A stretch of DNA of 64,000 nt, from contig CADCXA010000029.1 in assembly GCA_902806565.1 (NCBI GenBank), forward strand, positions 1,302,001-1,366,000. The letters run 5' to 3'. The notes beneath the pieces are model-generated. The model had not been told where the DNA came from, searched no databases, and saw only the letters and a list, made by a program, of their open reading frames with translations. Source of the DNA: Hypoxylon rubiginosum. Lineage: Eukaryota; Ascomycota; Sordariomycetes; Xylariales; Hypoxylaceae. Position numbers and translations under genes: made by a program. Within the stretch, counting starts at the first letter, position 1; every line of letters begins with the position of its first letter. This document shows, piece after piece, positions 25,535-38,281 of the stretch.

Positions 25535-25605
25535 AATAGTGGCGCCTTTTATTATATAATAAATTAAACGTAACTAAAAAATTTTATCGGTAATTATAAA
25601 ATATT
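25535..25605 (+). pseudogene. Degenerate Ty1/copia protease remnant
   Basis: Read on the plus strand with stops ignored, the codons give NSGAFYYIIN, then after stops LKNFIGNYKIF. Copia proteases carry a D-S-G-A active site followed by an H-x-T/C-like segment and a short block ending in F. The N in place of the catalytic D is what a G-to-A RIP change makes. The match is short, so the family call is tentative. Confidence 0.4.
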
Positions 25606-26707
25606 TTAATTTAATAAACTTATAATAATAAATAATATATTTAATAATATTTTAATAATAAAAAAAATAATATTTTATATTAATATAATTATTAAATTAA
25701 AAGAAATAATATAACAATTTATTTAAATTAAAATTAAAATTTAAATTCATTAAAATAATTTAAAATTAAATTTATTACTTAATAACGAATTTTATAATAA
25801 TTATAATATTATTATTAATTATTTAAAAATAAAAATAATAATCTAATTTTATATTAATAAATTAATTCTAATATAAATATATAAAAAATATAATTTTAAA
25901 AAAAAAGTTATTATAACAATTAATTTAATAATTTTATTTAATATAATACTATTAATTTTAATCTATTATATTAAACTTTTTTTTAATTATAATTTTATAT
26001 TTATATTAATTTTTTTAAACGTTATATATAATATTTATAATATAATTTTTATTAAAGCTATTATATTTATTAATAACTTAAATAAATTAATATTTATATA
26101 TAAAAAAATTAAATTAAAAAGTATTAATAAACTTAAAAATAATAAATATTTTAAAATAATTTAAAAAAAAGTTAATATAATATAAATAACTGTTATAAAT
26201 AATTATATAAAAGTTATAATTTACCAGGTAAACCACTAAAAAAATAATTATAATAATATATTAAACTATTATTTATTATATAATAAATAAGTAAATTAAT
26301 ATATAAACTAAATTTATTAACTTATTAAAAAATTTATAAAGTTATTTTAATAGTATATTTATTTTAAATACCTTAAAAAGCTAACTTTTATAAAAAACAA
26401 ATTTCTTAATTTAACTAAGTAATTATTTAAAGTAATAATAATAACTAAGTATTTTATAAAATAAAACAATTTTTTAATAAATAAATTAACTAAGTGAAGA
26501 ACCAACTTATATTAAAATATTTTATTTAATAAAAAGATTTTTTTATAATATATAATAATAATATCTAAAAAAGCTATTAATATAAAACACTATAAAATTA
26601 ATTAACATTTATAATAAAAAACACCTTTTAAATTTAAAAACATTAAAAGTAAAACCAATTAAGGCTTAAAAAGTAAATATTATATTAAAATAAATAAACA
26701 CTTTATT

Positions 26708-26826
26708 AAAACTTATAAATATTAATATATTAAAACCTATAAATATTAATATATTAAAGTTTATAAATATTAATATATTAAGGCCTATAAATATTAATAT
26801 ATTAAAACTAATAAATATTAATATAA
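26708..26826. repeat. 24-bp tandem repeat, about five copies
   Basis: Unit close to aaacctataaatattaatat plus tta. Copies differ mostly by C/T and G/A changes at the second to fifth positions, consistent with RIP after expansion. Confidence 0.7.
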
Positions 26827-29051
26827 CAGTATTAAAAAACTAAAAAATTATTAATATTATATTTAAAATAAATATTAAAATTATTATTCCTTAAAAAAAA
26901 ATAACCAGTACCTAGCTATTAATATAAAAGTTATATATTAAAAGTAATTATAAAATTATTATATTTTTTTTTTTTTTTTTTTTTTATTTTATTATAACAT
27001 TCTAAAAAATAAAAAACATTTACCTTTTAACTAAAATTTAAAAATGGATTAAACTCACTAACATTATTTTTTAATAAAAATTATTAATAACTTAAATATC
27101 GCTTAATAAAAAAAACCTTTTTCCTTTTATAATATCTTTTTTTTTTTTATTTTAATAACACGTTTATATTTTAATATTTATTTTCTCCTTTAAATTTATT
27201 AAAATTTAATAATTTATTATTAAATTTTAATATTTGTTATTAAATTTTTATATTTTTAATAGTTAATACAATATTTTTTATTATATTAATATATTAAAAT
27301 TTATTTTTTTTTATTAAAATCTATTAAAATTTAATAAATTATTATTAAATTCTAATATTCGCCACTAAAATTTTCATATTTTTAATATATATTTAAATTT
27401 TTTTTTTTTTTTAATAAATTTATTAAAGTTTAATAAGTTTTATTATATTTTAATATTTATTATTAACTTATTATATTTTTTATTAAATTTTCACTAGTTA
27501 ATAATAAATAATAATATTTATAATAAATTTTAATAAAAAAAGTGTTAATACTAGTAATTTTCCATTTAATAGTTTATTAACTTTTTTAATAATATTTATT
27601 TTAATGAATATAACTTAACCGGTTTTAATATTTAACGTGTTTATATTAATTAATTAAAATATATAGTTTATTTTAATTATTAATTTTATAAATATATTTA
27701 TATTTATTAATATATTATTAATTTAAACTGTTAATTTAATAATAATAAATTTATTAAGAATTTTATTATTTAAAATTAAAAAAGATAAAAAAATTATAAC
27801 TAAAAATAACATATTAAAAACGTTAAATAAAAATAAAACTATAAATTAGTTTAATAATTTTAAATGAGGTAATAAAAAAGTTAACTTGATATTTAAATAA
27901 AACTAAATTTATTAATAAAATTAAAAGTAAATAAATGTTTTAATAAAAAAGTTTTATTATAATAAAACTTTAAATTAATAGGTTTATTAAATAATATTAA
28001 TTATAACAAGCTTTTTATATTTTAACGTTTAAAATATTAAAAAGTTAAATAAATAATAATATTAATATAAAATATTTAAAAGTATTATTATATAAAAAGT
28101 TTTTAATATTAAAAAAATAATTAAACTATTAGTTTTATTAAATTAAAATTAATAGTTGTTAATGTTATTATTATATAAATATTTTTAAGATTAGTTAAAT
28201 AAAATTATTTAATTTAAAAATAAATGTAATTAAAATATAATTAAAATATTAAAACTGTTAATTTTGAAACTTGTTAAATTTAAAGTTCTTTATATTAATA
28301 AAAATATAATTTATAGTTTTAATATTATATTACATTAAATTAAAAAACTCCTTAAAATATTAAGTTTTATTTAATTATTTTAAGTATATAAAACTTAATA
28401 AATACTAATATTTTAACGTGATTATTTTTTAATAGTAGGTGATCCCGACGTTAAAAACGTTTATAACGTTAAAAAACTTTTTATTTTTATTATTAATTTT
28501 GTTTTAAAATTTAAGATTATTAATTAATTTATTAATTAACCTATAAATTAATTCCGGTTTTAATTAAAACTTATTTATAATATTTAATTTAATAAAGGCT
28601 TTTTTTATATTAATAAATTATAAATTTTAAAGAATATTATAGTTATTATTTTTAGCTTTTTTAACGTTAAAAAGATATTAATTATTAAAAACGTTATAAT
28701 TTATTATTAAATTAAATAATTTTTAATAATATATATAATAATATAAAAATAAAATTAGGTATTTATTAAGTTAGATAAGTTATATAAAAATTATTATATA
28801 AATCTAACCGAGTTTTAAAAAGAAATTGCGAAATTATATATAAAAATTATTAATAAATATAATAAACTTTTTTAAAAAAGTTATAATAATATAAAATGTG
28901 TTATAAATTAAAATGTATTTATAAAAAGTTAAGTTAATTTTATAATTAAAGTTATTAATATATAAAATAAAATAAATATTATTAATAATAAATTATATAT
29001 TTTAATTATATTAATTAATATATTTAACGATTTTATTAATGTTTTAAAAAA

Positions 29052-29150
29052 GTTTATTAAATTATTTATATTAATAGATAATAATAATAAGCTTGTATTA
29101 AAAACTAACGTTAATAATATATTTATATTTTAAAAAAAAGTTATTAAAAT
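29052..29150 (+). pseudogene. Possible retrotransposon RNase H remnant
   Basis: Plus-strand codons read LVLKTNVNNIFIF then a stop. Ty3/gypsy RNase H domains start with a similar V-L-E-T-D-A-S-D segment, and every difference could be a C-to-T or G-to-A change. Short and speculative. It would conflict with a purely copia identity for the inner element unless another insertion is nested here. Confidence 0.2.
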
Positions 29151-29588
29151 ATTTTAAGTTTTAAATATTATTTAAAATATTTTTAAAATAATATATTATA
29201 AGGTTAAGTTTAGGTTTTAATTTATAAATATATAAATAAAAAATATTAAAATAAGGTTTATTATAAATATAAGAGTTTTTAAAAAGTAAAGTAATAAAAT
29301 AATAAATTATTTATAAAAAATTTATAAAAAGCTTATTTAAAATTTTAAAATAATGTTAATAAAATATTTTAATATAACTTAGATTTTTTTAAAGTTTAAT
29401 AATAATTAAAGCGAGGAAAATAATAGTTTATTAAAAGTAAAAAAACCACGTTAAAAATAACTTTAGTAAATAATAATTAAAAAAAAAATTAAAATGTTAA
29501 ATAAAATTAATATTTTTAAAAAAAGATTAATTAATAAAAATGTTAATTTATTAATATAATTAATATTTTTAAATAAAAAAGAGAATAA

Positions 29589-29741
29589 TAAATATTATAA
29601 TAAAAAGTATATTTTTTATTTATTTATTTTAGTTAATATAGTTTATTTATTTAATAAACTTTTATATATTTATATAATTTTAAGTTATTTTTAATAACTA
29701 GCTTAAAATTTAATAAGTTTCACACTTTTTAAAGTTTTTTA
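29589..29741 (+). repeat. Right LTR of inner element
   Basis: Pairs with 21980-22132; preceded by a purine tract. Retains cacactttttaaag near its end. Confidence 0.6.
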
Positions 29742-32700
29742 AATTATAAAAAATAGGTTTTCCTAGTTATTTATTTTATAATTAATAAATAATTATAAAT
29801 AAGTTTTAAAAGTTTAATTAAATTATTTAATTTAATTATTAATTTAAAAATAAAAAATTATATTTATATAAAATTTAATATTTATTAATTTAAAAAATTT
29901 TTTTTATAAATATATTATAAATTTAAAGTTTTTATTAAAAATAATATCTAGTAATATATTATATAATTTTAAATATTTTCTAATAAAAATTTTAATAAAA
30001 TTATTAATTCTTTTTCTTTTTATTTAAAAAAAAAAGCTTTATTTTTATAAAAAAATTTATTATTATTTATATAAAATCACATTTATTTAATAATAATAAA
30101 TTTATAATAAAATTTATTATAATAATATATTAAAATTTATAATAAAATTTTATAAATTAAAAAAAACTATAAAATATATATCTTAGAATTTTATTCTTTT
30201 AATATTTTAAATATCTTTTAATATATTTTTTAATTATACTTTTTAAATTAAATTATTAAAAATTATAAATTATTAATTTTATAATTTTATTTATTCTTAT
30301 ATAACTAGTAATATATATATTATATTTAAATTTTATAATAAAATAAATTATTTTATATTTTTATATTTTTCTTTAATTAACTTTTTTATTTTAAATAAAT
30401 AAAATCTTTTAATATAACTTTTCTAAGATTTTTTATAAATTTTTATATAAATAAAACAACGGTTAAAATAATAAATATAGTTTTTTATAAATATAAAAAA
30501 TCTTTTTGCTTATAAAACCGAAATAATTAATTAATTTTTAAAAAAAGAAATTTTTAAAAATAATATTTTAATAACTTAAATAAAATATTAATTTTTTTAT
30601 TTAAATATTTTAATTAATAATTAATAATAAACTAATATAAAATAAATTATTAAACTTATTAAACTTATCTTTAATTTAATATTTTAATAATAATAAAAAA
30701 CTTTTTTTAATAATTAAAATAAATTTTAATTTAATAATATATTTTTTTAAAATATTATTTTTATTTTCTAAAGAAATTAATAATACTTAGTAATTTTTTA
30801 TTATAAATTTTATAATTTATTTTAACTAGGTTTAGTTTTTAAAAATAAAATATTATAAAATAAAGTTTCCTGGTTTTATTTTTTTAAGATAAAATTAATT
30901 TTATTATAAAGTTTAAAATATTTATTTTAATATAAGTAATTAAATCTAAGTTAAAATAAATAAAAATTAAAATAATTATAAATTAATTTTTTAATGTTTT
31001 AAAAATAATTAATATTAATTTTATTTATTTTTAATTTTTTTTATTTTTTTTCTTAATATTTATTAAAAATTTAATTATCGCCGAGAAATTATAAATAAAG
31101 TGTTAATAAAAGTTTATAAATTTTATAAATTACTAGTATTTTTTAAAATTAATTAGGTTTTTTTATTTTTAGATATTTTTAATTTTATTTAAATTTATTA
31201 ATATATTTTAAAAATTTAATTTTTTAAACTTTTTAAGAATATTTTTATAAATAAAAATATTATTAAAATAAATAAGTATATTAATATTAATTAAATTTTA
31301 AAAAAGTTTATTTATTATAATTTAAAAATTTATTAAAATGTTAATAAGTTTAAAAAATATTATTAAATATTTATATAAATTATATTTATATTTAAAAATT
31401 GTTTTTTATTTATCTTTTTTTTTTATTTATATAAAGTTAAATTTAAATTTAAAGTTAATTTTAATAAAAAACTTAATAATTTTAAATTATATTTAAGGTT
31501 TTATAATTAAAAAGATTAAATAATAAATTAATATAATAATAATATTAAATTTTTAATAATTAATAATAAGTTATAATAAATGTTTTAAATTTGTTTTTTT
31601 AATAAATATTATTAAAATAATATATAATAAAATAAACTTTTTATTTTTTTTATATTAATTATTTCTTTTAATTAAAACTTTAAAATAAATATTTTTTTTT
31701 ATTTATAATATAAAAAGGTTTTTAAAAAAATACTTTTTTTTTATAAAGGTTTATAATATAATTTTAAAATTAATAATTAAAAAATTATTATTTTATTTTT
31801 TAAATTATAATTAAATAAAATCCTTAGAAATTTTTTAAAAATATTTTTAAATGTTTTTTAAGTATTTATTTAAATTATAATTAAAATAAAATAAAATACT
31901 AATAAATTTATTAAAACTTTATTTATATAATTTTCTTTATAGTATTTAAAAATAAATTATATTTTTTAAATTTAAAAAGAAAATAAACTAGTTAATATTA
32001 TTTAAATTATTATTAAAAAAAAAATATTATATTTCTTATTTAAATTAATAAATTTAAAATTAAAATAAATAAAATAGTTTTTTTAATATTATAATATAAA
32101 AGTTTTTAAATAAAACTTATTTTTTATATTTATAAATACTTTTACTTAATATTTTTTATTATTATAAATAAATATTATTTTATAAATAAATTAACTTTTA
32201 AAATATAATTTAAAAATTAATTTATTAAAAATTAAAAACCTTTTATAGTTTATAATTTAATATATTAAAAAAAAGTATAAAAGTTTATTAATATTTTTTA
32301 TAATTTTATATTTTTTTTTTAGTTTTAATTATTTAATAAATAAAATTTATTATAGTTTTTATATTTTAATTAAAATAAATTTATTATTAAATTATTAATT
32401 CCTTATTAATATAATAAAATAACTATTTAAAAATTTAAATTAAAATCTTTTTTTTAATGATTTTTTAAAAAAAAAAACTTTATTAAAATTAAATTAATTT
32501 TTATTTTCTTTATAAATATAAAAACCGGTGTTATATTATTATTAAACTTTTATTTTATAAAAGTAACTTTTTTTAAAACTATAAATAAATTTTTTTATTA
32601 ATATTCTTTTTTATAAAATAAAATAAAATATTATAATTATTTTTTTTATAATATTAATATAATATTTTTTTTTTTTTATATTAATTAATATTTATTTAAT

Positions 32701-35106
32701 TAATTTCTTATAAAACTTTTTTATTAAAAAACTAATATTTATTTTTAAAATTAAATTAATTATTATTTATTTATTAATTTTAATTAAGTTTAAAACAGTT
32801 ATTTTTATTATAAAATTAATAATTTAATTTTAATTATTTTATTATTAAATTAAGTTTATTTTTTTTTAATATATTAAAGTTTATAAATATATTTTTATAG
32901 ATTTATTTAACTTTTTAAATAATATTAATAAACTTTTATTATTATTTAAAAACCTTTTTTAATAAAAATATATTAATTTAATAATTTTATTTAATAAGGT
33001 TTTAATAATATAATTTTAAAAAATAATTTTAAATTATTAAACTAATTTATTAAAATCTAGTATTTTAATAAAATATTAAATTATATTTTTATTATATTTA
33101 AATTTAAATATTTTTTTTTAATTACGGTGTTTTTTTAAAAAAATCTTTAAAACGTTTTTTTAAAATAAGTTTATAATTTATTTAAAGATTTATAAATTTT
33201 ATTTATTTAACTATTTATAATTTTTATTAATATTAAGTTTAAACTTTTTTTATTAATAAAAACCTTATTTAATTAATATAATAATAATTTTTTAAAAAAC
33301 TTTTTATATATATTTTTATATATAATTTTATTTTTAAATATTAAAATTAAAACTTAAAAAAATTCTTATTATTATAAATAGTAAATTTATTAAAATATAT
33401 AAAATTAATAATAATAAAAACAAAATAAATTAATTATTTAAACGTTTAAATTAATTTATTTTTTAATATAAATAAAAAGATTAATTTAATTTATAAAAAA
33501 TAAAACAATAACAGGTTTTATAAAGGTTTTAATAATAATCCGTTTTATTTATTATTAAAATTATTAAAAAAAATAATAAATTATTTTTTTTATTTTTTTA
33601 AATATAAAAGGTTTAATTTAAATAAAGTTAAAATAAATTTAAATATTAATAATAATCTTTTTAATTTAATTAATTTATAAAACTTAAATAAATAATTAAT
33701 TTTTTATTTTTACTTTTAAATTAAAATATATAAATAAAAAATAAATATTAAAAATAATATTAATTTAAATTAATTATTAAAAGTTAAATTTAAACATAAT
33801 TTATTTTTTTATATTTTTAAATATTAACTATATATTAATTAATTAATTAACAACTAATTATTTAATAAATTTAATAAAAATAATTTTAATATATATTTAA
33901 AAATCTAATAATTACTTTTAAAAAACTTAATTTAATTAAGTTAAATTAATATATTTTTAAGTAAGTAATTTATTAATTTATAGGTTTTTAATAGTAATTT
34001 ATTTAATTATTTTATTTTAAGTTTTTTTATAAATATTAAAATTAATATATAATAACTTTAAAATTAAATATTATTTTTAAATAATTTAAATTAACTTATT
34101 AATTATAGTTTATTATATAATATTATTATTTATAAACTTAATAATAATTTTTTAAATTTATTATAAAACTATTCAATTAAATTATTTAGTTTAATTTTTA
34201 AAGTTAATAATTTAAATAATTAATATTTTAATTTTTATATTATATATTTAAATAATAATATTATAAACTATATAAAAAATATTATAATTTTTATAAATTT
34301 CTTAATTTTCTTAGTAAATAATATTTATTTAAATAACTAAAATTTAAATAATATTATAAAAGTTTTATATTTAAATATAAAATTATAAAATTTATTTTAA
34401 AAAATTAATAATAATAATATTAAATATAATAAAATTAAAAATGTTTTTTATAATTAATTTATAATTTTAAAATTAATAAAATATAAAAATTAAACTTTTA
34501 AATTAAAATATTATTTTTTTTTAATAAACTTTTAAATAATAAAAAAAATATTAAGTTTAATAAAAATATTTTTAAGTTTTTAATAAAGAAAAAATAAAAA
34601 AAACTTTTATTAATATTATTTATATAAAAAGTTAATTAATTAAAAGGTTTTTTTAATTAAAAGGATTTTAAATTTAAAATTTTTAAAAAATAAAATAGGT
34701 TTTTTTTATTTTAATAATTTTAAAATAAAATATAATAAAATTACTAATAAAAATAATAATAATATTAAATTATAAAAAAGTTACGTTAAAATAATAATAT
34801 AAATTACTTTAAAAAAAATATTTTTTAATAATAATAAAAAAGTATTATTTATTAAAAAAAAAAGTTTTAAATTATTAAAAAAAAAAAGTTTTAAATTATG
34901 AAAAAAATTTATAAAATATTTAACTTAAAATAAAAAAATCTTAAAATATTTAATATTTTAAAAATTTTTATTAGTTATTTAAATCTTAATATAATTTTTA
35001 AAAAAAATAAAAATTATTTATAATAAAAATTTATATTAAAAACTTAAAATAATTTTAATTTAATATAATAATTTTTATAAATTTTAAGGTTTTTAAATTT
35101 TTTTAA
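29742..35106. repeat. AT-rich, RIP-mutated interior of the outer element
   Basis: Continuation of the outer element after the inner insertion. No open frame and no motif that I can name. Confidence 0.5.
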
Positions 35107-35312
35107 TTTAAATAAAAATTTAAGGTTTTATTTATATTTTAAAGTTATTATTTAATTTTTATTTTATTATTATTTTAAACGCTTAATTAATATATATTAA
35201 TTTTATTATTTTTATTTAAGTTATTTTTATTTATTTAATTTTAGTTAACTTATATATTAATATATAAAATACATATTTACCAAGATCTATAACTATAGGT
35301 TTCTTTAATTAA
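35107..35312. repeat. Right long terminal repeat (candidate) of outer element
   Basis: Pairs with 21058-21254. The final stretch (35270-35312) keeps unmutated words such as accaagatctataactatagg, showing that mutation fades toward the gene island. Confidence 0.5.
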
Positions 35313-35526
35313 GTGAGCCACTCGGATCGAGCCATGTGACATACGGATGGGATTTCGCGGCTGCCATAGTCGACCGGAGCGAACTCGCCGTGGCTACGCT
35401 TCGCACCGTGTAAAGTCCGTAGTAGTGAGCCGCCAACTCTGATTCTGTGATAATGGCCCGGACGATTGCTGTGCCAAGCCCGCCATTTGCTCCCGTCACA
35501 AGTATCGTGCCCTTAGGAGTTGCCAT
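35313..35526 (-). pseudogene. N-terminal fragment of a short-chain dehydrogenase/reductase
   Basis: Starts with ATG at 35526. The protein opens MATPKGTILVTGANGGLG, the nucleotide-binding strand and TGxxxGxG turn of classical SDRs, followed by a helix and a YGLYTVRS strand. It reads to about SHPYVTWLDPSGSL and then meets the repeat border, where a TAA follows. The NAG motif and YxxxK active site are missing. The remaining SDR body with those motifs but no start lies at 12748-13741 on the same strand. Either one gene was split by the AT-rich block, or two related SDR genes each lost one end. The overlap of the two ends in the LDxS region argues for caution. Confidence 0.7.
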
Positions 35527-36194
35527 TGTGAGCCTGTGAGACCCTATCTCGTGTCTTAGGTTTTAACGAGATGAGGAGTTATGCTGCTCAAAGAACTGTT
35601 GCCCTTCTCCTATTTTATAACTCGATGACTAATACTTTCCCGTGTGGTGACACAAACTCCAATTGTACGGAACGCTTCACCATCCCTTTTTTGGAGGGTA
35701 ACGTGCTGGGCTTTTCCCTCAGAAGCTGGTCATCCCAACTACTAATTAGGTAGAGTTAATACCAACGTTTTCAATTGCCTGGAGCTGCTACTTATTACCG
35801 TGCCTCTTGTGCTGTCAACCCCTTAGCGCAGCCTCTGTATAGGAACCTTGATGATTATGATACATTTGGAGTACTAATCAGCTACATGGAGACGGACGTA
35901 AAACCTGTTAATATAAAATTCAAAAGGCGTTGGACGTTTATTAACAAGAATTCAACCAACATGCATATTTTGTGTCACAGTGCTAGCCAATGACCATCCT
36001 TCATACCACGACGGTCGTACTTCGCATCAATTTGCTAAACGAAGGGTTATGCGCAGCCTACCTACTCTCCCTGACCCTTTTCGGAAGGGATTTTAAACCC
36101 CCCCGGTACGAGATTCGTAAAAACCTTCTTAGGATCTACCCTAGACCTCATCGCTCTGGGTAGTACGGGGCTCACAGCCTAACTGCGATACACA
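35527..36194. other. Divergent intergenic region of the SDR fragment and monooxygenase
   Basis: About 670 bp of normal composition between two divergent starts. Two small plus-strand frames (35571-35753 and 35775-35993) have no family resemblance and I treat them as chance. A C tract (aaacccccccggtacg, about 36096) stands out. The promoter of the monooxygenase should be here. Confidence 0.5.
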
Positions 36195-37569
36195 ATGGCT
36201 ACTACGGACACTTCACACTTGCGTATTGCCATCATTGGCGGAGGTCTTGCGGGAGCCACTCTCGCGAATGCCCTTATCCAAATCCCACGCCTCGAGATCC
36301 AAGTGTACGAGGCCGCGCCGACCTTCTCGGAGCGGGGAGCGGCTGTGGCGCTCGGCCCCAATGCACTACAGGCATTACATGAGATACTTGGGAGCGGCAA
36401 AGACGACCTCATGAAGCGAGCAGGGGCGGTTCCTCTGAACTCAGTCCGTAGTGTCATCGTACGTAGTTCTCCCAACCTTTTGTGGCGAGGCTCATGATTA
36501 TGTACAGGGCTCGGGACCAAATGCTGGAAAGATCATCTTTGAATCATCGGACCCCGAACCTGGTATAATTGTGCATCGCGCTTCGCTCCTCAGCGAATTA
36601 GTTGGGCAACTACCAAAGACGGTGCTTCATGCGAACAAGAAACTTGCAGCAATCAACCTCAAATCCGATACAGCTGCAATGGAAGTGGTTTTTGAAGACG
36701 GAACCATCGCGGACTTCGATGCGGTGATTGGCGCCGACGGGATATTTGGCCGGGTGCGATCGTTCGTCCTTGGGGATGATGCCGATAGGTACGACGCATC
36801 ACCGGCGGGGTTCTGGGATTGCAGAACCCTAGTGCCTTTTGAGAAGGCCAAAACAGTTTTGGGGAGTGAGTTGTTTGAGATAGACAGACAATACGGATGG
36901 GCTGGTGACGGCGGGTATATCCTGCACGATGTGTTGGCCAATAGGACGACAGTGCATTGTGTCATATCCGCCGTTGAACCGTCACCAACGCGCGATAGGA
37001 AACAACCTCTGAACCGGGAGATCTTGACGCAGACCCTGAATAAATGGCTTGATGGCCCTATTGCAAAGGGGGTAATAGAGGTAGGTAAGATGGATTATGC
37101 AAAGTTGAATGATGCGTACTAAGGGAACTTACAGCTATTTCTTAAGCAAGATGACCTGGATGGCTACTCTCAGTGGGAGCATAAAGAGACGCCAACCTAT
37201 GCGAACGGTACCATATGTGTTATAGGGGACGCAGCACATGCCACAACCCCATGGCAGGGTGCAGGAGCAGCAATGGCGTTCGAAGATGCCATGATTCTTC
37301 AAGCGCTTCTTAGTCACGCCACTTCTTCAAAAGACATCAAACTGGCGTTCAACGCCTTTGATGTCCTTAGGCGACCTCGCTGCCAAAGAATTATCGACTC
37401 TAGCAGGGGGACAGGAGTAATTCTCTGTGGACGGGATGCGAATGCGGGCTTAGACCCTGAGAAGCTTCTAGAGGCGCTTGCGCCCAGATGGGACTTTATC
37501 GAGGGATTAGATATGATGGCTCACAAAGAGGAAGCATTGCGCATATTTGCAGAGGCGAAAATGGGCTAA
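36195..37569 (+). CDS. FAD-dependent monooxygenase (salicylate-hydroxylase-like)
   Basis: Group A flavoprotein monooxygenase using FAD and NAD(P)H to hydroxylate an aromatic or polyketide-like substrate; the substrate is unknown. Exons 36195-36458, 36508-37080 and 37135-37569 give 423 residues, normal for the family. Intron 1 runs gtacgt to tacag. Intron 2 runs gtaggt to ttacag with a TACTAAG branch; without removing it a TAA at 37120-37122 would end the frame. Motifs in order: GGGLAG (15-20) dinucleotide fold with E39 at the ribose-binding strand, GADG (163-166), and GDAAHATTPWQGAGA (310-324), the FAD-ribityl/GD motif. No stop or frameshift within exons, so it looks functional despite lying between mutated repeats. 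Such enzymes occur in many secondary-metabolite clusters. Whether it belongs with the peptide locus 23 kb away is inference only. Confidence 0.88.
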
Positions 37570-37892
37570 CCTTGGTTATATAGTTACGGCAGAGAGGCAC
37601 TTACACATACATGTACGTGATTAAAACAGCCACCTGTCTGAGCAGTCATTTTCAACGCGACAGTGCGAGGGACTGTGGGAACTTGATGTTGCCAGCTTGG
37701 ACAAAAATGAAAAGAGACATGGGGAGAACTGACTATTTCAACTTCAGACCGAAGAACAACACCTAAATATTATGTAGGGAATTAGTTTGTATTAATTGTA
37801 TTAGAAGTGATACATGTAAGACCAACCCTTTCGCCCACCATCATCACACAAGAAAGCAGCCCTCCGACCTCCGCTATAAATTTACACTAAAC
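37570..37892. other. 3' flank of the monooxygenase
   Basis: Normal-composition sequence with no gene seen. It presumably includes the 3' untranslated region. Confidence 0.5.
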
Positions 37893-37955
37893 CACCAAAG
37901 TGACAAAAGTGCCAAGTTCGCTAAATCCGCCAAACCTGCCAAACCTATAAAATAA
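37893..37955. repeat. 9-bp tandem repeat at the island border
   Basis: About seven units close to tgccaaacc (ccaccaaag, tgacaaaag, tgccaagtt, cgctaaatc, cgccaaacc, tgccaaacc, tataaaata). In one frame it would encode a K-S-A-K-F-A-K-type run. The array passes straight into the AT-rich block, the last units already carrying C-to-T changes. Confidence 0.6.
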
Positions 37956-38137
37956 ACTAAAACCATAATATATATAATTCTTATATTATATAAATACACT
38001 AGGTTTTTAATAAATTAATATATTTTATTAATTTAAATTATAAAAAACTTATAACAGTTAATTATAATTATATTTAAACTTAAAATTAAGTTTATTATAT
38101 TTATAAAATATTTATAATAATATTTAAATTATTATAA

Positions 38138-38281
38138 AATTATTATTAAATTATTATTAAATTATTATTAAGTTATAATTAAGTTATTATTAAATTATAA
38201 TTAAATTATTATTAAATTATAATTAAATTATTATTAAGTTATAATTAAATTATTATTAAATTATATTTAAATTATAATTAA
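38138..38281. repeat. 12-bp tandem repeat, about 12 copies
   Basis: Unit aaattattatta with variants aaattataatta and aagttattatta. A related array occurs at 57965-58045 (attattatttaa units). Confidence 0.75.

Larger units (their letters stand above)
21980..29741 (+). mobile_element. Inner LTR retrotransposon, probably Ty1/copia, RIP-mutated
   Basis: Flanked by direct repeats of equal length (153 bp) at 21980-22132 and 29589-29741. A purine tract aaaaaagagaa (about 29576-29585) lies immediately before the right repeat, where a polypurine tract belongs in plus orientation. Internal length is about 7.5 kb. Near 25535 a degenerate protease motif is readable. Everything is riddled with stops. It appears inserted into the outer element. 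The unusual length suggests further small insertions, for example around 27-29 kb. Confidence 0.55.
21058..35312. mobile_element. Outer LTR-retrotransposon-like element, RIP-mutated, with a nested insertion
   Basis: Direct repeats of about 200 bp are seen at 21058-21254 and 35107-35312. Both begin near tttaaataaaaat, share ttatttttatttatttaatttta and end in ctttaattaa or tttttaattaa, with C/T and G/A differences as RIP would leave. The right copy stops exactly where the SDR N-terminal fragment starts. Its last 40 bp are less mutated than the left copy. Excluding the nested element (21980-29741) the outer element would be about 6.5 kb, a normal size for a Ty3/gypsy or copia element. No reading frame survives, so the superfamily is unknown. 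Confidence 0.5.

Noticed and set aside
36627..36965. 112-codon minus-strand frame
   Set aside because: Antisense shadow of the monooxygenase exon 2.
37120..37122. TAA as a premature stop in the monooxygenase
   Set aside because: It lies in the TACTAAG branch site of intron 2 (37081-37134).
38138..38281. CRISPR-like array
   Set aside because: 12-bp units without unique spacers, in a eukaryotic AT-rich repeat; simple tandem repeat.
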